A DNA stretch of 64,000 nucleotides from Mycteria americana (lineage: Eukaryota > Chordata > Aves > Ciconiiformes > Ciconiidae): positions 1,364,001-1,428,000 of the forward strand of contig NW_027445626.1 of the NCBI RefSeq assembly GCF_035582795.1, given 5' to 3'. Of this stretch, positions 1 through 23,854 are shown piece after piece; position 1 is the stretch's first letter, and every line of letters starts with the position of its first letter. A model generated the notes under the pieces. It ran no database searches, was not told where the DNA came from, and saw nothing but the letters and a program-made list of their open reading frames with translations. A program made the position numbers and the translations under genes.

Positions 1-2576
1 GTGCAGAGTCTGAGGGGTATCCTTGACAGTCCTGGGCAGAGACCGTTTTAAGGGCACAGGGCTCTGTGCAAGACACAAAATGATCTTTTCTTTCAATGCT
101 GCTAGGCTGTAAATAATAGACATGATTGGTAAGTGTCAGTAACAGTAAAACAAAGAATTAAAGACAAAGATGCAAAGCAAAGAAAATGATTAAAAATCCT
201 TTTCAGCTTTTAAAATTCTTTGTTGTTTTCTTCTCTTTTAACATACTATTCTTTGGGGGGAATTTGTGTCCTTGTTCTTTTTTTTTTTTTTATTTTTGAA
301 AAAGGAAGGTTTTTTCCAGAACTGACATTGGATGTAGGACACCAATGTCTTCAACTACAGGGATGTAGACACCTCCTGCCAGTATAGACACCCTGGAAAC
401 CCCCTGTCCAGCCTCTACCTGTAGCTCGCGAGGGACTCCGCTCTTTGACACGTCCTGTCTGATAACTGCCAGCCCCAGGCAAACACCTCAGGTACACAGA
501 GGCCTCTAAAAGTGGCCCTGGATGTTTTATGGTCAGACAAACAAGGTCTCCCCAGAAAGGTGAACAAATTTGCAAAGTTTGAAAAAATAGCACATTTTCA
601 TGAGCTGAAACAATTGAGTACTTTTCATATAACGGCAGTGTTTTCACACCATGCCAGAATGGGAATTTGCAGGAAGTGCATTAATGATAGGAGAAAAAAT
701 ATTGGTCTTCTGTACTTGCATTACGGCTACTCTATAAATTACATTACGCCGCATATTTAATCTCCCTCATCTTTCAGGCGTTCCTACCTCTGCTGATTAA
801 ATGACCATGTCTAAGAGCATCTTTTCAGCAGATGTATCGGGACATTTGCCCTTCTCATTGCTGCCCAGGTTTCCCTTTCCCCTTGCTTTTTGTTCATTGA
901 GATAACTCCCAGTTATCTGGTTGCTGCTTTGAGCTTTTAACTCCCTAAATGAGAGAGTCAAAATCTTGCGCCCCTTTCAGAAGTCAAATTAACTCTTTCA
1001 TCAGCTGCTTAACTGCATTTCTGTCCTTTCTATCTCTCTGTGTAAATCAGTTCTTGGATGGGAATCGTTGTTGGCCATCTCCACCACAGGATGTCCTACA
1101 CTGTGCCACTCCTGTGCCTCTTTCCCTGCAGGCTGTAGACACACTGTCCACTTCCCCACCCTGCTCTCATCCTCACGGGTCCCTACCTGTACCGATGTCT
1201 CTCTCTGAAACAGAAAGCCATGGGCTGACCACAGACACACACCACCACCCCCAGTGACCAGTTGCACCACAGCACTACCTTTCAAGTGACATTTCCTTTT
1301 TCCTCATGCCCAGGCTCACACTCCAAAGCTTTTCCTTCCTCATGCTGTTTCCTCTACAAAGGAAATCTTCATCCTCTCTGAAAGCACCCTTCAAGCAGCT
1401 GCAGGCCATGACAACATTGTCCTTGGCCTCTACATCAGGAGGCCAAAGCAGCCCAGGTCCCTCAGCCTCTCCACACAAGTCATGGGATTCAGCCCCTTCA
1501 CCCCATCTTGGCACATGTCCTCTGCACCTTCTCCAGGTCCTCCCCACTCCTGCAGAACATGGAGCCCCACCCCAGCACAGATTAGTTCAGATGTGGCCAC
1601 ACCCCTGCTGAGTCAAGGGGGGAGCTAACTCCCCTTGTCTGGGTGGCCACACTCCTCCTAATTCAGCCCCATATGCAGCTGGCCTGATTCGTGGTCAACA
1701 TGCTGCACTGGCTTCCTATAGCATCCCTTGTAGCAACCATGCCTTCTCCTCAGGCTCACTCCTCAGCTCGTCAGCTCCAAGCTTGCCTTGATACATGGGG
1801 TTATTCTGCCCCTGACGCAGGACTGGCCACTTCTCCTTGTAAAACGTGGTGAGGTTTCTGTTGGCCACCCTGTCCTGTGGTGCCTCTAACAAGATGACAG
1901 CAGGAGGAACTGCAGGACAAGACGGATAATAAAAGAAGGTCCTAGTCTAACAGACTTGCAGACCAAAGTAAGAATTCGCAATGCAGCCATCCCAGAAACA
2001 CCAAGAGAGGGCACCAGGCAAGCAAACCAGGGACAGTAGGCAAAGGGAAAACAGAGGTGGGCTTCTTGTGTGGGAGGGTTGGAGGATGACCAAAGGGAAG
2101 AACCTGGGCTGGGGGAAACATGGAAGAAGGAAGTTGGAGGTGAAGCAAAGGGTTCAACCAGGGCTGTTTGTGGGCACCTGTCAAGTAGCCCTCAATCTCA
2201 TTTCTCCAGCAGGGAAATCAGCATGGCTGGGCACACCTCTGATGTGCCTCGACAGGAATGCACACAGTGTGGGCAATTCCTGAGCTATAATCTCACTTAG
2301 GTACCCAAGATACAGCCACATAGCTCACATCACTGGAGGGTAGCCATGGATGGAAGCAGTCTCTTTAGGAAGGACGGGGCAGGTCGGTGAGGAGGGGAAG
2401 TTGTCCTGTATGTGAGTGAGCAGAAGGACAGCATGGAGCTCTGCCTAGTGCCAGGTGATGAGCCAGATGAGAGCTGATGGATGAGGATTAGTGGGCAGAG
2501 CAACGTGGATAACGTTGTAGTTGGTGTCTGCTATGGACCAACCATATTAAGAAGAAGCAGCAGATGAGGCGTTCTT
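1..2576. repeat. Direct segmental duplication, copy 1
   Basis: This stretch recurs in the same orientation at 48016-50591 with only scattered substitutions and small indels. Examples are the T-rich run near 277-292 and a few bases near 470 and 1740. It may extend left of the window. It holds no convincing gene. It includes an AT-rich part, a reverse-strand CR1-like fragment near 1300-1620, and the start of a decayed CR1 from about 2355. The copy ends inside that CR1, at the sequence ttctt near 2576. Confidence 0.9.
1300..1620 (-). mobile_element. CR1-like fragment (antisense)
   Basis: The wording of this stretch (Cys-free, rich in 'aggaggccaaagcagcccaggtccctcagcctc'-style runs) resembles the reverse complement of CR1 3' sequence common in birds. 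No ORF or 3' tail repeat is preserved. The assignment is by resemblance only. The same fragment recurs at 49316-49640 in the direct duplication. Confidence 0.3.
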
Positions 2577-4266
2577 CAGAGAAGTAGAAGCAGGTTCTCA
2601 TTTGCAGTCCCTGGTCCTCATGGGGGACATTACCCAGTCAGACATCTGCCTGAGGGGCAGCACAGCAGGGCACAAGACACTCAGGAGGCTTCTGGAGGGC
2701 ACCAAGAATCTCCCAACCATTCAGCGAGAGTGTGAGGAAAGGCAAAGTCCATCTCGATCTGAATCTGGTAATTCAATCTGGACATGAAGGGCATGAAGAA
2801 AGGGTTTAACAACGACACCAGCAGCAAAAGGAAGGCTCGGGAAAATGTGTGCCTGCTGCTAGATGAGGCAGGGGCCCTGGTGACAGAGAGCACAGAAAGG
2901 GCCAAGAAAGGGCCATGCCTTCTTCCTCTCTGAGTTTACTGGTAAGATCAACCTGCAGGAATGCCAGGCCCCCAAGACCTGAGGCAGGGCAAGGAAGACT
3001 TACCCTTGGTGCAGCAGTCTCAGGTTAGGGAACATTTAAAGAAACTGCACGTGCATAAGTCCTTGGGACCTGAGGTCATGCACTCATGAGTGCTGAGGAA
3101 GATGGCTGATGTCATTGCAAGGCCACTTGACATCATGTTGGAAAGGTCGTGGTGATTGGGCGAGGTTCCTGAGGACTGGAAGAAAGAAAATGAAACCCTA
3201 TCTTGAAGCAGGGCAGGAAGGAGGATGCAGGGAGCTGTCAGCCTGTCTCCCATGATACCCCTGTAGACAAGCTGAGCAAGTATGGACTAGAGAAGTGGAA
3301 AATGAGATGGATGGAAAAGTGCCTGAATCCCAGAGGGCTCTGTCCAGTGGCACAAAGTCCAGCTGGAGGATAATCACCAGGGGTGTAGCCCAGGGGTTGA
3401 TGTGGGTCCCGTTCTATTCAGCCTTTCATTGGAGTCCTGGAGGATGGGACCAGGGGCATCATGAGCAGGTTTGTGGATGATACAGAACTGGGAGGAGTGG
3501 CTGGTACAGCGGCTGGTTGCACTGCCGCTCAGAAGGACGTGGGCAGGCTGGAGAAGTGGGCAGAGAGGAAGCTCATCAAGGTCAACAAAGGGAAAGACAA
3601 AGTCCTGCCCCTGGGCAGACATAACACCATGGACCAGTACTGGGGGCTGGGGGCTGACTGCCTGGAAAGCAGGTTTCTAGAGAAGGATCAGGGGGTCATG
3701 GTGGCTAACAATCTGGCCACGAGCCAGCAGTGCGGCTGTGTGGCAAAGCAGGCCGACAGCCTCCTGGGCTGCGTTCAGGAGAGGTTTGCCAGCAGGTGGA
3801 GAGAGGTGATCCTTCCCCTCTAGTCAGCAGTGCTGAAGCCACGTGGGGAGTGCTGTGTCCAGTGCTGGGCTGCCCAGTACAAGAGAGACATGGAGTGACT
3901 GGAGCGAGTCCAGCAAAGGGCCACAAAGATGATGAAGGCACACAAGCATCCTTCAGGAGGAGAGGCTGAGAGAGCTGGGCCTGTTTAGCCTGGAGAAGGG
4001 AAGGCTCATGGGGATCTTGTCCATGTGTATCAATACCTGACGGGAGGGAATGAAGAAGAGGGAGCCAGGCTTTTCTCCGTGGTGCCCAGTGACAGACAAG
4101 GGGTAGCAAGGGAAGCACAGGAACTTCCATCCAACCCAAGAAAACTCTTTTCTGCTGTGAGGGTGGTTGATCACTGGAACAGGTTGTCCACAGAGGTTGT
4201 GGAGTCTCCGTGCATGGAGATATTCAAAATCCAGCTGGACCCTGTATTGGGCATCCCGCTCTAGAC
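2355..4266 (+). mobile_element. Decayed CR1 LINE (endonuclease to reverse transcriptase)
   Basis: Broken reading frames resemble CR1 ORF2. The endonuclease part is around 2490-2700 (VVVGVCYGP, then an ALVLMGD-like stretch in another frame). The reverse transcriptase part is around 3060-3830 (FVDDTELGG, LEKWAERKL, LEKDQGVMV). The 3' part, around 4150-4260, reads DHWNRLSTEVVESP. Many stops and frame changes show this is an old dead copy. No ATTCTGTG tail is visible. Its 5' part lies inside the direct duplication; the other copy of the duplication stops at about its position 2576. Confidence 0.8.
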
Positions 4267-5455
4267 TAGACTAGGCCATCTCCAGAGGTGCTGCCAAGAA
4301 GAGTCAGAAGGAACCAGTGGAGGTGTCCAGTGCTACGCTCTGCTCTGAGCAGGGAGAGCTTGTCCGTTAGATCAGGTTGCTGAGTGCTTTTCCCACTTGA
4401 GTTTTGAGAATGTCTGGGCCCTGGACCCAGTATTAATCAGCTATAAAGGTGTGTTTTTTTTCCTTAAACCTCATGTGAAATTTCCCTGCCTGCTTCTTGT
4501 CCGCATTGTCTCTTGTCCTTGTCTTTCCTTCCTGACTGCCAGACACATCCTCATGCCTACTCTGACCAAGGACAGCCACAACCTTCTCTCCAAGTGTGGC
4601 AACACCAGGATCCCTGGGCTGACACCGAGGCAGCATTTGGGGCAGAATGGGTGAGCAGAGAAGACCTCCAGCAGCTCCTCTGCATACCTGGTCAGGGAGT
4701 AATGCACTTGGTGGTGCTCCTGAGAGAGGATGGTGGCATGGGAGGGGAGCTACTAAGAGCTGTGGTGCAGGGCACTGGGGCTCAGAACTAGGTCTGGGGT
4801 TCCCAGCAGGCAGTGCCAGTGGCTACAGCCCCAAGAGACCCCTGACCATGGAGAGATCATCAGCGAGTCTTGTCCCAGCTGTGGAGAGCTGCTGTGGCTG
4901 CAGAGAGGTTCCTGGGAGTGCTGGGGTCAGTCCTGGCTGCCCTGCACCTCCCAGCCCAGCATGTCTCTTGGGTCTCCGCAGCAATCGCACTGACTGGGGT
5001 GACAGCCCTGCCTGGCTGGGGATTGTGAGGGCAATTTAGGGTTTCCATCAGTGTGGGAGGTTCTTGCAGCATCGTGGCTTTTGTTGAGATCCCTGTCCCT
5101 GTCCCTGGGCTGGCCCACACCTGCATCCCCACATGTGGCCCTAGACCTCTGCTGGTGCAACCACCACTTGGGACAGGGTGCATTCAGGGCTGGGAAACAT
5201 TCTCCCGGCACAGTTCCCACAAGCGACCTCAGTGCCTCATTCCCCTGCAGCCACCCAGCTTTGACTGCCCACCCCAGCACCCGACCCCTTCCCTGCCTTG
5301 GCCATGGCCCCCATGAGGGTTTGCAGACAGCCCTGCTCTGGGGTCTGCCAGGGTGTGGGCATGTGTGAGCCCATGCAGGTCTGGATGTTCCCCCAGTACA
5401 GACCCTGAGCCCAGCAAGAGGACGGAGAAGGTTCAATACTGTGGGGGTCTCCCCA
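4267..5455. other. Intergenic, no gene seen
   Basis: No gene is recognised on either strand. Open frames here are short and have no family resemblance. The sequence becomes G/C-rich and poorly complex toward the minisatellite block that follows. Confidence 0.5.
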
Positions 5456-5639
5456 AAATGTCCCTGTGACCTCCAACTTCATTTCCCGCAGCCTTTTCAA
5501 CTCCACCCATAAATCTTCATCTTTGGGGTCTTCCTCCCAGTCACTGCTTATGGGGGAGGATGGGGATCCGGGGGGTGGGGTGGGGGCTAGTTGGGGATGT
5601 GGGTTCTTTAGCAGGTGAGGAGGGGGGGATATAGGGGCG

Positions 5640-6540
5640 ATAGGATTTGGGGGATGTTGGGGGGTGATTTGTGGAGGCCCTGTGGTAATTCTGGGCATCC
5701 CTGGGGCAGTTGGGTATCTGTTGGGGTCCCTAGGGGAAGTTTGGTGTCCCTGGGGACGTTGGGGGTCCCTGGTGCAGTTTAGGGTGTCTCTGAGACTAAT
5801 CTGCAAGTCCCTGGGGGCAGTTTGTGGGATCTCTGGGGTAGTTTGGTGTAATCTGGGGCTCCCTGGAGATGTTGGGAGTCACTGGGGAAGCTGGGGGGTT
5901 CCATGGCAGTTTTGGGGTGCCTGGGGCAGTTTGGGGAGGTCTGTGGGTGTAATTTGGAGGTCCCTGAGGCAGTTTGCTTGTCATTGGGGGTAGTTTTGGA
6001 TTCCCTTTGCAATTTTGTGGTCCCGGGGGCACTTTGGGGCTCCTGGGCCAGTTGGTGGGTCCCTGGGTGTAGGTCGAGGGGGCTTAGGGTGGTTTTGTGA
6101 GACCCTGGGCTAATGTGGGGTCCCTGGAAGCAACTCAACGGATCTTAGGGACTGTTTGGGGTTCCCTGGGGTAGTTTTGGGGATCCCTGAAGATAGTTCA
6201 AAGGGCTTTAGGAGCAGTTTTGTGGTCCCTGTGGCAGTTTTGGGGTCCCTGGGGGTAATTTGGGGTGCTTGGGGGCAGTTTGTGGGTCCCTGGGGATGTT
6301 GGGGGTCCTTGGGGGTAGTTTGGGGATTCCCTGGGGAAGCTGGGGATCCCTTGGAAAATTTGGGGGGTCCCAGGGGCACTTCTGGAATCCCTGGGGTTAA
6401 TTTTTGGGTTCCTGGTATATGTTGAGAGGACCCTGGGGTAGTTTGTGTTTCCCTGGGGCAGTTTTGGAGTCCCTGGGGCATTTTGGTGATCCCTAGGGCT
6501 AATTTGGGGTCCCCGGGGGTAATTTGGTGACTCCAAAGAG
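5640..6540. repeat. G-rich degenerate minisatellite
   Basis: About 900 bases of imperfect tandem repeats of roughly 22-30 bases. They are built on the phrase gtccctggggcagtttgggg, with variants such as taatttggggtccctggggg. Runs of four or more G recur at nearly every unit, so the + strand could form G-quadruplexes. Long open frames on both strands here (for example 6646-6110, minus) are by-products of the repeat. Confidence 0.85.
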
Positions 6541-6654
6541 CAACGTGGGGGTGTCCATGGGGGTGCTCCCCCCACCCCCCCCGAGGGACCCCATAAACTC
6601 TCACCTGGCAGCACCCCCACCAGGGGGGGTCCCCCATTACCTCCACCTCCCCTG

Positions 6655-7395
6655 TGGGACAGGACTGGGGGTAAATGGGGGTATATATAGGGGCTATGTA
6701 AGGGGAGGCGTATATATGGGGAGGGGGATATATGGAAATATAAGGGTTTATATATGTAGAGTATATATAGGGGGTATATATAGGGGGTATATATGGAAAG
6801 TATATGTATATGGGGTTATATACACGGGTATATATTGAGACTATATCTATAAGGTGTTATATAGGGGCGTATATAAATGTGGGTATATACAGTGGGTATA
6901 TATGGGGATGGTTGTAAATAGGGTTATAAATCGGGGGTTAAAAAGGGGGGTATAAATGGGTGGTATTTATGGGGAGGGGTACATAGGAGGGATCTATGGG
7001 GAGGGGTGTAAATGGGGGTTTAAATGGGGGGGTTAAAAAGGGGGTTGTAAATCGGGGTTATAAATGGGGGAGGTATTTATGGGAAGTGGTCCATATGGGG
7101 AGGGGTGTATATGGGGAGGGGTGTATATGGAGGTATACAGACAATATACAGGGAGAGGTATATATGGGGGTATATAGGAGGATATATATGGGGAGGGTAA
7201 TAGATGGTGGGTATAAACAGGGGGTATATAAGGGGAGAAGAAACAGGGGCTATAATTTGGGGGATATAAATCAGGGTGATAAATGAGGTGGTTATAAATG
7301 GGGATGATAAATGAGGGGCTAAAAAGGGGGGGGCAATAAATAGGGGGGCTAAAAATGGGGGGCAATAAATGGGGGGGCTATAAATGGGGGTACAA
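6655..7395. repeat. AT/G-rich minisatellite
   Basis: Tandem array with short units such as tatatatgggg and ggttataaatgggg. It grades from tatata-rich (6660-6910) to ataaatgggg-rich (6920-7395). Reading frames through it (for example 6996-7286) are low-complexity and not genes. Confidence 0.85.
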
Positions 7396-7669
7396 ACATG
7401 GGGGTAGAAGAGGGGGACACCCCACCCTACCTGGCTGGGGAGGTCCCCCCACTGCGGGGGGGGTTGACGGAGCTGCCAGGCCCAACATTTGATCTTGTGG
7501 CCACAGGCCTTCTTGCTGCTGGGGTTTTTCAGGTGGGGGCAATTAAAGCCCAGGGTGAATTAAGCCCCCCAGCAGTGGGACAGCCTGTGGTCCTCTCTGG
7601 TGGGGGTAGTGCAGAAACGAAGTGCTGAGATAGGCCACCAGCACCCCCCCAACATGTCGGGAATGGGGG

Positions 7670-7860
7670 GAATGGGGAAGATGATCTCTGGTCTTTGAGG
7701 GACAGCAAGGTCTTGAGGTTGGAGGGACATCAAGGTCTTGGGGTTTGGGGTAGTCATTGATGGTCCCTAAAGGACACCAAGGTCTTGTGGTTTGGGGTTT
7801 GAGGGACACCAAGGTCTTGGGGTTCTCTGGTCCTTGAGGGACACCAAGGATTTGGGATTG
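7670..7860. repeat. Short tandem repeat block
   Basis: Four to five imperfect copies of a unit of about 40-50 bases containing gagggacaccaaggtcttgg. It follows directly on the AT/G minisatellite region after a 270-base non-repetitive gap. Confidence 0.7.
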
Positions 7861-7899
7861 GGGATGGTTGTCTCTGGTCTTTCATGTGTCTCATGTCAT

Positions 7900-8215
7900 G
7901 TCTGAGTAGCTCATAGGCCTGGAGTAGGCCCATGGCATGTGTAGATGCTTCTTCTAATGCCACTGCTGCCTGAGGAGCTGGTAGGGCAGGAGCAGGCCCA
8001 TAGCTTCTGTAGGTGGTTTTGAGGTCATTGGTGCCTGAATGGCCGATAGGCCAGGAGCAGGCCAATATCAGAGGTAGATGCTATGACATCCTCTGTGGCT
8101 GAGTAGCAGATAGGCCAGGGGCTGTGCATGAGCTTGTGATGTCACTGCTGCCTGAGTAGCTGGTAGGCCAGGAGCTGGCACATAGCTTCTGTAGGTGCTT
8201 CTGATGTCACCAAAA
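7900..8215. repeat. Tandem repeat, unit about 80 bases
   Basis: About four imperfect copies of a unit containing gctgcctgagtagctggtag, gccaggagcaggcccatag and cttctgtaggtgcttc. No gene is seen in it. Confidence 0.7.
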
Positions 8216-9285
8216 CAATATTTTGACCACACCCAAATATGGCTTTTTGGAAGAACCATCATCAGCAGAAGTCCATACACCGAACACACGTGTGTGACAG
8301 TGTAACGCATGCACACACAGTGCCAGCAGTAGGAGGGTGTGAGGTCACCGTCAGGATAACCCATGAGCACACAGCAGTGGCAGTGGTGACATCACCGATG
8401 GCACCCCATGGCTGTGGGGCTCGGTGCAGTGCGGCCGTGTGCTGTCACAAGGGCTTCACGGAGGACGGGAGCTGCCCGGCCCCGTGCCTGCGAGGCCGAA
8501 GGAGCAGCCCCTGCAGCCCTGGCTGGAGCAGTCGGGGTGGGGGTGGCTCGGGGACCCCGCAGGGATGTGCCTGGGCACGGCGCCAGGAGGAAACCACAGA
8601 CTTCCTGCCTGGGCGCTGCGGGGGGAGCGTGGGGAGTGCTGCGAGGCCACGTGGGCTGTGGTTTGTGCACCTGCAGGCTGGAGCTCCCGATGCGCCCGCG
8701 GGAAATAACGGCCCCTCGGTGACACGCTGACAGTCAGGGATCTGTCTGAGCCTCTGGGCTGCACGTCTGCTGCCAGGGCAGGGACATGTCCCAGCTCCGG
8801 CTCCTGCGAGGGACCTTCCATGGGGCTCTCCAGGGAAGGAAGGGTGAGGCAGCACTCCTGGGATGGGGCTCTGGCCTGGGCTAAGGCCCTTTCCCAGCTG
8901 CTGCTCCCAGCACAGCGGGGTCTGTAGCAGGGACAGGGGCTGTTTCCTCCCCTTCCTGATACAGCCTCAGGTGCAGCCCCAGCCCTGTGCTTCCCACGGC
9001 ACGAGGGTGGCTGGACACTCTCACCTTGGGCTCTTGGCTGTGCCTGGCATAGGAGATGCTCAGTGCTCCTGGTTGAGGAAGCAGGGTTGAGGGGGTGAAA
9101 AATCCATTTACCCCCACACAAGCAGCCCTGTCCTGTGACGGCCCCCCACCACGGTGACGTGACACCTGTAGCAGAGCCGTCTGTCATATATGGTCATGAA
9201 TGGCGCTGGAGAAGTTCATTGGAGGGCCGGGCTGTGTCGGAGGGGAGATAGCTCCCGATAATGTCGAAAAAGGCCCTGCTGCTTT
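8216..9285. other. 5' flank of SRCR gene A, no gene seen
   Basis: GC-rich, non-repetitive sequence. Open frames (8239-8730 plus, 9187-8456 minus) have composition-driven translations without a recognisable family. It may hold upstream regulatory sequence or non-coding exons of SRCR gene A, but nothing specific can be shown. Confidence 0.4.
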
Positions 9286-9286
9286 G

Positions 9287-9330
9287 ATTGGCTCGTCCTG
9301 TAGCTGGGCTGGCATCTGCAGAGATATATT
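9287..9330 (+). promoter_or_regulatory. Candidate core promoter of SRCR gene A
   Basis: An inverted CCAAT box (ATTGG, 9287-9291) is followed about 35 bases later by a TATA-like element (atatatt, 9324-9330). Transcription from about 9355 would give a short leader before the ATG at 9424. Spacing is plausible for a TATA promoter, but this is inference from motif order alone. Confidence 0.3.
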
Positions 9331-9423
9331 GCCCTGCTGTCGTCATTGTCCCCAGGAGTCCCCAGGAGCCGTGGCAGGGAGTGTGGCAGAGCAGGGATGT
9401 GCTGGCAGGGCAGGAGGCTCAGG

Positions 9424-22048
<12,625 letters not shown>

Positions 22049-22149
22049 GCACCAGGGAAACATCTCCCTTTACCACGGGCAGCAGAAACCACCTGCATTT
22101 TCCTCTATTTTTATTCCCGCTTTTACACTGTGCGTCCACCTTTGTTCTT

Positions 22150-22155
22150 ATTAAA
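22150..22155 (+). terminator. Polyadenylation signal of SRCR gene A
   Basis: ATTAAA about 100 bases after the stop, the common variant of AATAAA. It is conserved in gene B at 55425-55430. Confidence 0.65.
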
Positions 22156-22814
22156 AGTCTCTGAGGGCTTTGACCCAGAGCTGGGGCTTGCCTGCCCAGG
22201 TGTTGGGTCACCTCCCTGAGGCTGATGAGGGGGAGCAGAGAACGATGACACAGTGGTAGGCAAGGGGCACATCTCAGGGACAGCAGGCTCGGGGTCAGGC
22301 TGTGGGGCTGCGAGAGCCCATGGTCCCTGGGGAATAATCCTGCTGACAGAGACATTTCCATGCTGCTGGCCACGGGCATTTTCTAGTCAAAATGGCTCTC
22401 TGGTATGTCCTGTGGTGCACCCCACCGGGAACATACATTTCCTCACCCTCGGGTTTCCAGCTGCTCTTTCTCCCAGGCCCTGCCTGGGCCACGCTGGTCC
22501 CCCAGTGCAGAGGGCATGCCAGAGCTGCTATGTCAGGGTAAGCCCTGGGCTGTGGCCCCACAGAAGTGAGCCCTAAGGTGGCCGAGTCCCCTGAACACCC
22601 CAGCCATCCCCAGGGGGGATCATGGCCCACAGATTACCTCCCACAATGGTGAGGATGCAGCTCTGCTCCCCACTGCCCCAGCACAGGGTGCAGAGCCACT
22701 TTCTGGGACACACGGGCTGAGATTCCCTCTCCTCATGCTCTGCCAGGAGCCCAGTCTCCAGTCGCTGTTCCATGGGCTCCAGCCCGCACCTGCCTGAGGC
22801 TGGGGAGTCAGGGC
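22156..22814. other. 3' flank of SRCR gene A
   Basis: No gene is recognised. The stretch is shared with the right arm in inverse orientation (about 55004-55424). It separates the polyadenylation signal of gene A from the convergent tRNA-Ala gene. Confidence 0.5.
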
Positions 22815-22825
22815 AAAAGCAGCCC

Positions 22826-22897
22826 TGGAGATGCTGGGGATTGAACCCAGGACCTCCCACATGCAAAGCAGGCGCTCTGCCACTGAGCTACATCCCC
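22826..22897 (-). tRNA. TRNAA-UGC: tRNA-Ala (TGC)
   Basis: 72-base cloverleaf on the minus strand. The acceptor stem GGGGATG pairs with CATCTCC (one G-T), with discriminator A. The D arm is within TAGCTCAGTGG (A box), the anticodon loop has TGC, and the T arm is within GGTTCAATCCC (B box). A TTTT pol III stop lies at 22818-22815, about 8 bases beyond the 3' end. The sequence is identical to the copy at 54920-54991. Confidence 0.93.
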
Positions 22898-23765
22898 TTG
22901 ACACCTGCCAGCAGGAGAGACACTCTCCTCCCGTGATGCGTCTATGACAAGCACAGTCCTGTTGTCCCCTGCGTGCCCAGGGACCCTCTGCAGAAAACAG
23001 CACTTGAACCCTTCTGAGATGGGCAAGCTGGGACTGCCTCTGTGCTGGGGCCTGATCCTGGCACAGGGATGCACTGCAGAGTGCTGCCCCTTCAACGCCT
23101 CGGCAGGGCAATGAGGCAGAAGGAGGCTCTTGCTGCAGGTGCTGCTCCCACGCTCTGGCCCACTGCGGGATGGGTCGATGGAGAGGAGAAAACCCCTTCC
23201 CCTGAGCCTCCTCTGCCACCCAGGGCAACAGCCCTCTGTGCCACATCTGTCCCCAACTCCACAGCAGGAGCAGTGCAACAGGGTGAGGGAAATGCCCTGC
23301 CTGCGGTGAGGTGCCCGCAGGCTCCGATGGCATCCCAGGGCATGCTGTGGAGGGGACGTGGTGTCAGAAATCTTATACCCCCTTCTCCAGGCACCAGGCC
23401 TCCCCCTGCAGCCCTCTGTTCCCCAGCATCCCTGGAGGTGACTTGAATGCAGGCTTCCATCTCCATGGGGCTGGGCATGGGGGTTGGGGTCAGGGACCTT
23501 CCCATTCCTTCAGCACTGATGACTGTCCTGGCAGCAAAGCAGTGCCCTGGGACAGCCCTGGCTGGGTTCTCTGTGGCAGGGTGGGTGAGTGTGTTCAGCT
23601 GGTAACTCAAAGGCTGATGCTTTGACCACATGCAGGGATGGTGTCCTCATGGTGGCACAGCTGGGACAATTGTGTTGCCCAATGCCATAGAGTTTTCCCT
23701 GCTGAGCCCCTGCCTGGCAGAGAGGGTTTGGGGGAATCAAAAGCAGACCACAGTGCCTGTGAACT
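22898..23765. other. Intergenic, no gene seen
   Basis: Non-coding by inspection. Shared with the right arm (about 54150-54919), except for a stretch of about 80 bases present only here. Confidence 0.5.
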
Positions 23766-23850
23766 TCTGGAGTGGTTGAGTGGAGTTAAGGGGTTGGACT
23801 GCTCAACTCTTCTGCTTTGCACACATGACCCCAAATCCCATCCTCAGCAA
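23766..23850 (+). pseudogene. tRNA-Ser(GCT)-derived relic
   Basis: Matches the tRNA-Ser(GCT) pattern through the long variable arm: gtggttgagtgg, ttaagg, tggactgct, then ctttgcac and aatcccatcctc. The 5' acceptor strand is not preserved and the T loop is changed, so it is not expected to be functional. The mirror copy is at 54065-54149. Confidence 0.65.
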
Positions 23851-23854
23851 TGAC

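Noticed and set aside
5640-7400. Regular repeats that could suggest a CRISPR-like array
   Set aside because: Units are degenerate and contiguous with no unique spacers, and the genome is clearly a vertebrate. This is a minisatellite.
7440-7560. Minus-strand reading with spaced Cys and His (CPHLKN, KKACGHKIKCW)
   Set aside because: Looks zinc-binding-like but is very short, without a good donor, inside repeat-rich sequence. Not enough to call an exon.
8239-8730. 163-codon plus-strand ORF upstream of gene A
   Set aside because: Composition-driven (Gly, Arg, Cys rich), no domain, no splice or promoter context.
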